DNA of 21,521 bases from SLNP01 sp964446435 (GCA_964446435.1 CAYUOS010000048.1:1-21521), one strand, 5' to 3'; shown: positions 8,467 through 14,158, counted from the first letter of the stretch. Notes: generated by a model not told the origin, from the sequence alone. Translations and numbers: made by a program.

Positions 8467-10110
8467 CTATCTCAAGGCTACCTCCTTTCTTTGCATAGGG
8501 AATTCCAGGGAGGAGGTTTTCTCTTCAATATACTCAAAGTAATATTTTAACTCATTAATATCTAAGCCTTCCGGTAGTTTGTAGCCATTGACAAATATGG
8601 CCGGTACCAGTTTAATATCATGCTCCTCAAAGAGCTTGTTATTATAGCCGGCAAACTCATTTGCATCAGCAGTATAGATCTCCGCTTCTTCCTGGTTGGA
8701 ATCGACTTCCTCCTCAATGCGCTGATTAAACCAGTCGTCAAGATGCTTTAACGCACCTGTTTGGTCTCCGGACAAATATGATGAACTAATCCTTTTGGAA
8801 AGTTGGGTCTCCTTATCCCCGGGTGGTGTACTTATCACTAAATGTACTGACAGCCGGCTATCTGAGGAGATAAGGTTTCTTACCTGGCTGTAAATTCTTG
8901 CGCATGCTCCGCAATGAAGGCTAATAAAAACAGTAAGATGTGCCTGCCCACTGTTCAATCCAAAAACCAGATTATTCCTGTTATCAGGTATATCAATCCG
9001 GCTGCTCTTCTTAAGCATTACGTCAATAATAACCGGATCCCTTTTCAACTTCTGGGATGTTATTCTTTCCCTGAGGTATCTGCTCCTGTACTGAAAATAC
9101 CTGCGATAATAAAACAAGAGTAGGAAAACCATGACAATGAAGACTGTTGTTGTCACTATTCCATCAATACTTAATTTCAGCCCTCCAGCAGTAGATATCG
9201 AAAGTACCCCTTCAGTAATTATTATTGCCTGTACTCCCATGCATAAAGGACACCACTTCCTGATTTTTATAACCTGGTAAAGTATCAAAACCAACGGCAC
9301 CGGCAGGCTTAATATTGAAAGAAGTTTAACAACAGAAAGCGAGTCGTTCACCGGACTAAACATTATTGAAAATAGAGCTCCACAGAAATAGGCAAATCCG
9401 ATTTCGGCCAGGCTTATTCCTCCATAAATTGTTGCCAGACCACTTCGGGTAACACTGCTACAATCGGCATTTTTGCTTACATGACACAATTTGTTTATAA
9501 GAGCCGAAGGAATCCTCATCTCGTGCTTTAACAGAAGAATTGTAAAGCAAAGACCAGTTATTTTCGTCAGGATGAAGAAATTATCAGGTAAAGTAAAGCT
9601 CTCACCCCCGGTTGCAGATGCTATGAAATTTGTGGTAATAAGTAATAGAAGGAGGAATGCCATAATACCAGACCCCCATTTTATCAAACTTGCACTTAAC
9701 TTATCCTCCCTGTAGTGCTTTATTTGTTTATGATCTGTTACAATATTGCCATCGGCAAAGAGTGCAACACCGCTCCATTTTCCAAGTAACTCTTCGGTGC
9801 CAATTTTGACAATTCCTCGCCTGTGGTCTGAACAGAAAACATATTCAGCGTTTATTGATTTAACGAAGTACATATAGCCACCACGCTCCTGTGTGTGGGC
9901 AATAAAAGGGCCACCGGTTCTAATCAGCTCTTCAGTGGTTAGTTTGATAACCCGATGTCTGACCCCGGTCTCGTTGAGGAAGTCTGATATCGCCCTGAAT
10001 GAGGGATAGAAAGGATTCGATCTTAATCTCTCGGCAAGAAAGTCTCTGGAAATACTTACTCCGAGTTCTTTGCATAGTTCACCTACGACATATGAAACAT
10101 TATCATCCAT
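8467..10110 (-). CDS. C39-like / VKOR / thioredoxin-like disulfide-forming membrane protein
   Basis: A 547-residue three-part protein. Residues 1-125 follow the C39 peptidase fold pattern (YPSFRAISDFL, PFIAHTQERGGYMYFV, DHRRGIVKI) but lack the DCG catalytic cysteine and the histidine (Y or M there), so this part is probably a non-catalytic leader-binding domain. Residues 145-340 are a multi-helix VKOR domain with loop cysteines C209 and C217, the conserved serine S223, and active-site CPLC (C287/C290). Their 8- and 6-residue spacings equal those of human Cys43/Cys51/Ser57. Residues 380-530 are a DsbA/thioredoxin-like domain with CGAC (C400/C403) and cis-proline P503. Together these oxidise substrate thiols and pass electrons to quinone. 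As first gene of the operon it likely forms disulfides in the cysteine-rich peptide (inference). The tail SLEFPMQRKEVALR comes from a repeated sequence. Confidence 0.92.
   Translation of the reverse strand: MDDNVSYVVGELCKELGVSISRDFLAERLRSNPFYPSFRAISDFLNETGVRHRVIKLTTEELIRTGGPFIAHTQERGGYMYFVKSINAEYVFCSDHRRGIVKIGTEELLGKWSGVALFADGNIVTDHKQIKHYREDKLSASLIKWGSGIMAFLLLLLITTNFIASATGGESFTLPDNFFILTKITGLCFTILLLKHEMRIPSALINKLCHVSKNADCSSVTRSGLATIYGGISLAEIGFAYFCGALFSIMFSPVNDSLSVVKLLSILSLPVPLVLILYQVIKIRKWCPLCMGVQAIIITEGVLSISTAGGLKLSIDGIVTTTVFIVMVFLLLFYYRRYFQYRSRYLRERITSQKLKRDPVIIDVMLKKSSRIDIPDNRNNLVFGLNSGQAHLTVFISLHCGACARIYSQVRNLISSDSRLSVHLVISTPPGDKETQLSKRISSSYLSGDQTGALKHLDDWFNQRIEEEVDSNQEEAEIYTADANEFAGYNNKLFEEHDIKLVPAIFVNGYKLPEGLDINELKYYFEYIEEKTSSLEFPMQRKEVALR
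8483..8511. repeat. 29-bp dispersed repeat, copy inside the 3' end of the VKOR gene
   Basis: This 29-bp stretch matches 10530-10558 at 27 of 29 positions (TT versus GG at two central bases) in the same orientation. Here it encodes the FPMQRK part of the C-terminal tail of the VKOR protein, beyond the thioredoxin fold. At the other site no real gene is present. It looks like an inserted or recombined element that altered the end of the gene. Confidence 0.7.
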
Positions 10111-10131
10111 TGGGGGAGATTGATAATATTA

Positions 10132-10160
10132 CAAACATTGATTAGCGCTAATTTCACAAA
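10132..10160 (-). promoter_or_regulatory. Probable RiPP operon promoter with a palindromic operator
   Basis: On the minus strand, TTTG (complement of 10157-10160) and AATGTTTG (complement of 10132-10139, one mismatch to TAnnTTTG) form a Bacteroidota-type promoter 22-50 bp before the VKOR start. The spacer is 17 bp, shorter than the usual 19-20. The spacer holds a perfect 12-bp palindrome, ATTAGCGCTAAT (10141-10152), well placed for a repressor. The small HTH protein of the cluster is one candidate binder (inference). Confidence 0.5.
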
Positions 10161-10234
10161 AAAAGAAATACGAGTCAAGTGCAAAGCCCGATTTCTGACA
10201 ATGATTTTTGACTTCAATAACTACAAGGCAACCC

Positions 10235-10260
10235 TCAAGCTGCCATAAAATGGGAATCTG
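10235..10260 (-). pseudogene. Short remnant resembling the 5' end of a C39 exporter gene
   Basis: These 26 bases align with 4046-4072, the start of the C39 exporter gene, at 24 of 27 columns with one gap. On the minus strand they read KIRFPFYGSL, compared with MGRFPFYRQL in the exporter, and then a stop comes soon after. It may be the scar of a lost or moved exporter copy upstream of the cluster. The match is short, so chance or a shared regulatory sequence cannot be excluded. Confidence 0.45.
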
Positions 10261-10276
10261 ATTTTACCCTCCCATA

Positions 10277-10302
10277 TGTTAATTATTGTTAATTAATGTT
10301 AA
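10277..10302. promoter_or_regulatory. Three TGTTAA boxes at exact 10-bp spacing
   Basis: TGTTAA occurs at 10277, 10287 and 10297, separated by TTAT and TTAA. A 10-bp period places all three on the same face of the helix, as in direct-repeat sites of OmpR/PhoB-type or similar activators. The array lies about 170 bp upstream of the VKOR start. AT-rich low complexity is the alternative explanation. Confidence 0.4.
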
Positions 10303-10341
10303 GCACCATTATACTATTGCTTTAGCCTCATCCTTGGCAAT

Positions 10342-10396
10342 TGAAGGTTGTATTCTATTACTATCTTTGTAATATCCTTTCTTTGCATAGGGAAGG
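10342..10396. repeat. 55-base sequence left of the assembly gap (duplicate of 10497-10551)
   Basis: This sequence is identical over exactly 55 bases to 10497-10551, the other lip of the N run. An exact 55-base overlap at both contig ends is the mark of a de Bruijn k-mer (k=55), so the two copies are probably one genomic sequence rather than a real duplication. Confidence 0.9.
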
Positions 10397-10496
10397 NNNN
10401 NNNNNNNNNNNNNNNNNNNNNNNNNNNNNNNNNNNNNNNNNNNNNNNNNNNNNNNNNNNNNNNNNNNNNNNNNNNNNNNNNNNNNNNNNNNNNNNN
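10397..10496. other. Assembly gap, 100 N
   Basis: Exactly 100 unknown bases, a conventional scaffold filler rather than a measured distance. It lies in the gene-poor stretch 10111-10917, which otherwise holds the VKOR promoter, the TGTTAA boxes, the exporter remnant, repeats and a hairpin, but no gene I can support. Because the flanks overlap by 55 bases, the true sequence may be 155 bases shorter, or a collapsed repeat may be missing. Confidence 0.97.
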
Positions 10497-10529
10497 TGAA
10501 GGTTGTATTCTATTACTATCTTTGTAATA

Positions 10530-10558
10530 TCCTTTCTTTGCATAGGGAAGGCCAGGGA
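10530..10558. repeat. 29-bp dispersed repeat, intergenic copy
   Basis: The match to 8483-8511 is 27 of 29. The part TCCTTTCTTTGCATAGGGAA is also present in the left gap lip, ending at 10396, which is probably the same locus assembled twice. Its last four bases form the start of the hairpin at 10555-10593. Confidence 0.7.
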
Positions 10559-10593
10559 CAGGCACCCGGGAAGTGATTCCCTAAGCCTGTCCC
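10555..10593 (+). terminator. Nested hairpin with short U-tract
   Basis: GGGACAGGC (10555-10563) pairs perfectly with GCCTGTCCC (10585-10593). Inside it GGGAA (10568-10572) pairs with TTCCC (10577-10581). GTTTTCTT follows on the plus strand. It could be an intrinsic terminator, but no plus-strand gene precedes it. Since it abuts the 29-bp repeat it may instead be part of a REP-like palindromic element. Confidence 0.45.
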
Positions 10594-10766
10594 GTTTTCT
10601 TGCTGAACATAGTTTCTCATGTATACCTAAAAAGTAATAATTCTGTTCTTGGATCTGAGCGCTGCTCCGGTAACTGGCAAGCATTACCGACCATAGATTA
10701 CCATCTTTCTATACATCCCAAGGCTCAGCACAGAACTCCGGATCTAAGCCGGATGGGGACAAAACT

Positions 10767-10837
10767 GGAGAAGCCGGTGCCCCCGATCAATTGGCATCGG
10801 TTTGAATTGACCGTCTGATTCAGAAGTTAATGCGTTG
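10767..10837. repeat. Imperfect direct repeat flanking the AbiE pair, left copy
   Basis: Over 10767-10815 it matches 12422-12470 at 41 of 49 positions without gaps; weaker similarity continues to 10837 and 12492. Both copies lie in the same orientation and bracket the abiEii-abiEi genes. The left copy is in an open frame on the plus strand (ATG at 10753, stop at 10816-10818) whose 16 shared codons differ from the right copy mostly by conservative changes (R/K, E/D, V/I). The element may therefore derive from a small coding sequence. Confidence 0.7.
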
Positions 10838-10917
10838 ATAAATAAACAAATACCAGATTTCTATAAGGATCGGCTGAATGTGGAAAAGGTTTCGGCTTTT
10901 GTATACTTGTTTCGTTT

Positions 10918-11706
10918 TTACAAAATAGCCTCTTCAAGAAATTCTTCAAATCTGAGTATCCGTTTGTTATTTTCTTTATTGAACAGCAGATGTTCAAAGT
11001 CTCTGGCTTTGGTCTTCAGGTCTGTAATGCTGATACGCTTTTTGATTTCAACCTTTAACTCATCTGCATTTTTAATGCCGACTCTTTTTGTAAGAAACTC
11101 ATAATCAGGTTTAGTTTGATCCAATAAAAACATCAGGTCGTAGAAATCACGACCCTTTCCTCTTTCCAGAAGGGCAGTCGCTTTCATTGCACATAAAACA
11201 GAGTCAGAGGGTACCGGGAATGGAAAGTAATAACCACATCCCCTTATGTTTCTTATTTCCGGGGTATACGTCACTCCCTGATCCTGAGCTTCAATTTTTA
11301 TAAGGAACCTTTCATCCCTGTGTCTGGAAAGCCCAATATCAAAAAGGAACTCCGGAAAGTAGATGTTCTTTCTGAATGCCGTTAGTTTAGGGCTATCTTT
11401 ATCCCTGAATTCTGCTTTATATCCGTTCCTTCTGAGGAATTGCAAAACATCATCGCTCATTTGCATAAACTCCTCCTTGCTTATCTCTTTCCAGTCAAAA
11501 TCCAGATCTTCTGAGAATCTGTCTATTCCCTTTACAAGACGAAGGTTGGTCCCGCCAATAAATATGAGTTTACGGATGTGTTGTGTTGTGGAGAGGTAAT
11601 CGAGAATAGACAATTGAATGTATTCCTGCATCATGCTTTTACCCAGAAGTCTATTGTTCCTGATCTGCTCCGGGAAAAAGTTCTTTATTGAGTCCAGGTC
11701 TATCAT
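10918..11706 (-). CDS. abiEii: AbiEii-type nucleotidyltransferase toxin
   Basis: A 262-residue DNA polymerase-beta-like nucleotidyltransferase of the AbiEii/AbiGii family. Motif I is GGTNLRLV (51-58). The metal-binding motif is R63-F-S65-E-D67-L-D69, and K175 and R182-G-K-G-R186-D187 with D190 form the later conserved motifs. All expected catalytic residues are present, so it should be active. Toxins of this family stop growth by transferring nucleotides; relatives such as MenT3 act on tRNA acceptor ends (known for those, inferred here). It lies 11 bp after the AbiEi-like antitoxin gene in the standard antitoxin-first order. Such pairs give abortive infection of phages or stabilise mobile DNA. 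Confidence 0.92.
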   Translation of the reverse strand: MIDLDSIKNFFPEQIRNNRLLGKSMMQEYIQLSILDYLSTTQHIRKLIFIGGTNLRLVKGIDRFSEDLDFDWKEISKEEFMQMSDDVLQFLRRNGYKAEFRDKDSPKLTAFRKNIYFPEFLFDIGLSRHRDERFLIKIEAQDQGVTYTPEIRNIRGCGYYFPFPVPSDSVLCAMKATALLERGKGRDFYDLMFLLDQTKPDYEFLTKRVGIKNADELKVEIKKRISITDLKTKARDFEHLLFNKENNKRILRFEEFLEEAIL

Positions 11707-11717
11707 AAGGATTCTAT

Positions 11718-12335
11718 TTAAAGGTTATGGACTTTTCTCAGCAAATCAATGCGATTATTGAGTGCTTTACTCCCAATACGTTCTGAAAATTCCAATAAAA
11801 TGTCTGTATTGAAGTCATTCTCCATATATGATTCATCGAGACGCAATTCTTCGAGTTCCCGTTCCGTATTATAAAATGGATATAGGTAGAGTAGATCTGC
11901 TAATGCCTTTTCAGGTGTCGCAAACATTATCCGTCTGCCTCCTTCCATCACCCTCAATTCATATCCGAACATCATATCAGGCTTGATATTTTTATAAGAA
12001 TATTCACCGAAATCATTGCTGAATATTTGTGTCTTCAACGTTGTCACACTTGTTATCTTAGGTACAGCCTCTGGGATAATCCCATAGAATGACAAAGCAG
12101 TTTGTAATGATATGTAAGATGGCTTGTATATAATGTTAGCAAAATAGAGTGTAAAGTCTGTTGATTCTCTGTATTCAGGGAAGGTATAATAACCCTGCCG
12201 AAGCCGGATGAGGTAACCCTGCCTGACCCAGCGCACCAGATTGTTCCTGTTAAACTCGGGATACGATGCGTACACCTGGTTTGTGTTAAAGCATGCCAGT
12301 GCCAGAAACCTGTTTCTGAATTCGATGAAATTCAT
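11718..12335 (-). CDS. abiEi: AbiEi-family antitoxin / transcriptional repressor
   Basis: About 205 residues from the ATG at 12335 (MNFIEFRNRFL). The N-terminus is a winged helix (FNTNQVYAS...RNNLVRWVRQGYLIRLRQGYYTF) typical of AbiEi antitoxins. The rest is the AbiEi C-terminal domain with PEKALADLLYLYPF. It neutralises the downstream nucleotidyltransferase and represses the operon. The frame stays open to 12476, but codons before 12354 run through a good promoter (12354-12384) and the right copy of a 49-bp repeat, so a start there is unlikely. ATG at 12353 abuts the -7 element and would have no leader. I therefore chose 12335; an annotation starting at 12476 or 12353 is the alternative. Confidence 0.87.
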   Translation of the reverse strand: MNFIEFRNRFLALACFNTNQVYASYPEFNRNNLVRWVRQGYLIRLRQGYYTFPEYRESTDFTLYFANIIYKPSYISLQTALSFYGIIPEAVPKITSVTTLKTQIFSNDFGEYSYKNIKPDMMFGYELRVMEGGRRIMFATPEKALADLLYLYPFYNTERELEELRLDESYMENDFNTDILLEFSERIGSKALNNRIDLLRKVHNL

Positions 12336-12353
12336 TATATTTCTATTATGCAT

Positions 12354-12384
12354 CAAATATAGTGCATTACGGAAACATAAACAA
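12354..12384 (-). promoter_or_regulatory. Promoter of the AbiE operon
   Basis: On the minus strand, TTG (complement of 12382-12384), a 20-bp spacer and TATATTTG (complement of 12354-12361, full match to TAnnTTTG) form a near-consensus Bacteroidota promoter. Transcription would start around 12346-12348, a few bases before the ATG at 12335. This fixes the likely start of the antitoxin. Confidence 0.7.
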
Positions 12385-12421
12385 GAAATATTCTGATTTC
12401 GCATACTTTCGTCACCAATCC

Positions 12422-12492
12422 GGAGAAGCCGGTGACCCTGATCAATTGGCACAAATTTGATTTGACCATCCAACAACGAAGGTAATGCACTG
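12422..12492. repeat. Imperfect direct repeat flanking the AbiE pair, right copy
   Basis: Partner of 10767-10837 in the same orientation (41 of 49 over the core). It lies just upstream of the AbiE promoter. Plus-strand translation gives EKPVTLINWHKFDLTI, against EKPVPPINWHRFELTV in the left copy. It has no start codon in that frame that I can support. Confidence 0.7.
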
Positions 12493-12545
12493 GACCCCCT
12501 CTGCCGCCTTCACTTCATCTTCACCACCTCAGCTATAGATCTATC

Positions 12546-12561
12546 TACCGCTTTAGCGGTA
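12546..12561. promoter_or_regulatory. Hip operator 1, TACC-N8-GGTA
   Basis: TACCGCTTTAGCGGTA is a perfect 6-bp inverted repeat around TTTA. The form TACC-N8-GGTA closely parallels the known E. coli HipB operator TATCC-N8-GGATA. It lies 135 bp before the hipB centre operator's gene start, and a perfect palindrome ATAGATCTAT (12535-12544) sits directly upstream of it. The region 12493-12688 holds no gene, only these sites. Confidence 0.65.
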
Positions 12562-12607
12562 ACCAAACAGCGCAGTACTGCTTTCAGTTATCACTTATTG
12601 CCGTTTT

Positions 12608-12623
12608 TGCTGCTTCAGCAGTA
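12608..12623. promoter_or_regulatory. Hip operator 2, degenerate TGCT-N8-AGTA
   Basis: TGCTGCTTCAGCAGTA keeps the GC-TTCA-GC core and matches operator 1 at 12 of 16 positions. Its centre is 62 bp from operator 1 and 61 bp from operator 3. A further half-like sequence, TACTGCTTTCAG, begins at 12576, near the midpoint between operators 1 and 2. Confidence 0.5.
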
Positions 12624-12638
12624 ATATTTTACCAATTG

Positions 12639-12670
12639 TTTGCTAATCTTAAAAAGAATGCCTATTTTTA
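12639..12670 (+). promoter_or_regulatory. Promoter of the hipBST operon
   Basis: TTTG (12639-12642), a 20-bp spacer and TATTTTTA (12663-12670, one mismatch to TAnnTTTG) form a Bacteroidota-type promoter. The -7 element overlaps the first bases of operator 3, so a bound HipB would block it. The transcript leader would be only about 10-15 nt. Confidence 0.6.
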
Positions 12671-12684
12671 CCGTTATAATGGTA
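12669..12684. promoter_or_regulatory. Hip operator 3, TACC-N8-GGTA at the hipB start
   Basis: TACCGTTATAATGGTA has exact TACC/GGTA half-sites with the same 8-bp spacer as operator 1. The palindrome extends outward to TTTTTACC/GGTAAAAA. It ends 4 bp before the hipB ATG and overlaps the promoter -7 element, as expected of an autoregulatory site. Confidence 0.7.
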
Positions 12685-12688
12685 AAAA

Positions 12689-12931
12689 ATGAATCATTCT
12701 ACTGAAGTAGCAGAAATTGTAATGCTGCATCGTAAGGCAGCAAGACTAAGCCGCGAACAGTTGGCAGAACTCTCAGGGGTTGGAAAAACTGTTATATATG
12801 ATATTGAGAAGGGAAAGGAAACCATTCAGCTGGATACATTAAGAAAAATCTTTAAGGTGCTGAATATAAAGATCGTACTGACAAGTCCGTTGATGGAGGA
12901 AATGTTAAGATCAGGAAATGAGAAAAGCTAA
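12689..12931 (+). CDS. hipB: HipB-like antitoxin/autorepressor (XRE-family HTH)
   Basis: An 80-residue DNA-binding protein with an XRE/Cro helix-turn-helix at about residues 10-66 (LSREQLAELSGVGKTVIYDIEKG). It is the first gene of a three-gene toxin-antitoxin operon. HipB dimers bind operators in the promoter and the kinase complex. Three palindromes of the HipB operator form lie upstream, the nearest 4 bp before this ATG. The 3' end overlaps the next gene by 14 bp, implying translational coupling. Confidence 0.92.
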   Translation: MNHSTEVAEIVMLHRKAARLSREQLAELSGVGKTVIYDIEKGKETIQLDTLRKIFKVLNIKIVLTSPLMEEMLRSGNEKS

Positions 12932-13232
12932 GGTATATGTCAAGGAAAGGGAAGCCGGCACTCTGACGGAAGTTGTACAGGGGAAGGAGTATCTGTTTGA
13001 ATACCTGGAAGACTATAAAGGCCTGGAAGTCTCAAGAACAATGCCAGTGAAAGGAAAAGTATATAGATTCAATTACTTTCCTCCATTCTTTGACGGACTA
13101 CTACCTGAAGGCCCTCAGCTGGAAGGGCTACTGAAACTTAAAAAGATTGATAAGCATGATTATTTTTCACAACTGGTGGCTGTTGGCAACGACATGATTG
13201 GTGCCGTAACGGTAAAAGAAGCAGAAGGATGA
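12918..13232 (+). CDS. hipS: HipS-like protein (stand-alone HipA N-terminal domain)
   Basis: A 104-residue protein equal to the N-terminal subdomain of HipA, with FPPFFDGLLPEG (54-65) and GNDMIGAV (90-97), and no kinase domain. In classical HipA this domain is fused to the kinase. In the HipBST system of E. coli O127:H6 the separate HipS is the actual antitoxin that neutralises HipT. The same gene order and size here suggest the same role. The start codon overlaps hipB, and the last bases overlap the kinase start (ATGA, 4 bp). There is no sign of a frameshift: the downstream gene has its own start and normal length. Confidence 0.9.
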   Translation: MRKAKVYVKEREAGTLTEVVQGKEYLFEYLEDYKGLEVSRTMPVKGKVYRFNYFPPFFDGLLPEGPQLEGLLKLKKIDKHDYFSQLVAVGNDMIGAVTVKEAEG

Positions 13233-14158
13233 ATCGCTGCCCTGTTACATATGAACTATGTGAAGCACGCTATAGTGATGCAGGACTTAAACTGCTGTCG
13301 TCAGGTTTGAAAGGACTTAAAGAGCTGGAATACACTGCAGAAGAGCAGAGAAAAGAGGCGTTTAACCGCGCTTCAAAAATGTCGGTCCAGGGAGTACAGC
13401 CAAAACTGAGTGCAAGATTAAATGTTAAAGAAGGGAAGTTCCAGATTGTTGACACTGGAGGAAGATATATTCTTAAGCCTCAGCATCATCTGTTCCCGGA
13501 AATGCCAGAGAATGAAGACCTGACAATGAAACTTGCCGGCGAGATTGGTCTGGAGGTTCCTGTTCATGGCTTAATATGGTCAAAGGATAATAGTCTTACA
13601 TATTTCATTAAACGGTTTGACAGAAAAGGTCAAAATGATAAAGTTCCCGTGGAAGATTTTGCCCAGCTTGCGGGGCTCACGAGGGATACGAAATATGACT
13701 ACAGCATGGAAAAGGTTGTTGGTTTGATAAACCAATACTGCACCTTTCCGGCAATTGAAAAACTAACCCTCTTCAAGCTGGTCATATTCAATTTCATTAT
13801 TGGCAATGACGACATGCATCTTAAAAACTTCTCTGTTATAACTGAAGATGGAAAGGTTAAGTTATCGCCCGGATATGACCTGATCAACACAACTATTGAA
13901 TACAGGAATCCTGATGATGAAATTGCTTTGCCGTTAAAAGGAAAAAAGAAGAACTTAACCTATCATGATCTCGTTACCTGGTTCGGGACAGAAAGATGTG
14001 ATCTTACAACAAAAAGTATCAATAAAGTACTGGAAACAATTTCAACTGCACTTCCCTCATGGAATTCATTAATTGCTGCAAGCTTTCTGTCAAAGGAGAT
14101 GAAAGAAAAGTATTTCGGTTTAATGGAAATGCGTCTCAGGAAGCTTAAATTCTTATGA
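13229..14158 (+). CDS. hipT: HipT-like serine/threonine kinase toxin
   Basis: A 309-residue HipA-fold kinase without the N-terminal subdomain. The Gly-rich loop is SVQGVQPK (52-59), with S52 at the place of the first autophosphorylated serine of E. coli HipT (S57) and Q54 replacing the second (S59). K83 (YILKPQ) is the ATP lysine. The catalytic loop GNDDMHLKN (192-200) gives D195 as base, and D217 (PGYDL) is the metal-binding aspartate. All core residues are present, so it should be active. Known relatives phosphorylate aminoacyl-tRNA synthetases (HipT: TrpS; HipA: GltX); the target here is unknown. It is the last gene of the operon, and no clear terminator follows. Confidence 0.92.
   Translation: MNRCPVTYELCEARYSDAGLKLLSSGLKGLKELEYTAEEQRKEAFNRASKMSVQGVQPKLSARLNVKEGKFQIVDTGGRYILKPQHHLFPEMPENEDLTMKLAGEIGLEVPVHGLIWSKDNSLTYFIKRFDRKGQNDKVPVEDFAQLAGLTRDTKYDYSMEKVVGLINQYCTFPAIEKLTLFKLVIFNFIIGNDDMHLKNFSVITEDGKVKLSPGYDLINTTIEYRNPDDEIALPLKGKKKNLTYHDLVTWFGTERCDLTTKSINKVLETISTALPSWNSLIAASFLSKEMKEKYFGLMEMRLRKLKFL

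Noticed and set aside
10342..10551. Genuine 55-bp direct repeat or integration site
   Set aside because: The identical length of exactly 55 at contig ends around exactly 100 N is better explained by assembly.
10314..10684. Two minus-strand reading frames running through the N gap
   Set aside because: They exist only because unknown bases contain no stops; their known parts are the duplicated 55-mer and do not resemble any protein family I recognise.
10600..10818. 72-codon plus-strand reading frame
   Set aside because: Only its last 16 or so codons are shared with another site; the first two thirds show no protein-like features, so at most the mini-frame from 10753 is of interest.
12336..12476. 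N-terminal extension of the AbiEi antitoxin
   Set aside because: It would run through a near-consensus promoter and a dispersed repeat, and the recognisable domain begins only at MNFIEF.
12918..14158. Frameshifted hipA pseudogene
   Set aside because: Both parts have their own start codons, normal lengths and complete motifs, and the 4-bp ATGA overlap is typical of coupled genes; the HipS/HipT split is a known natural form.
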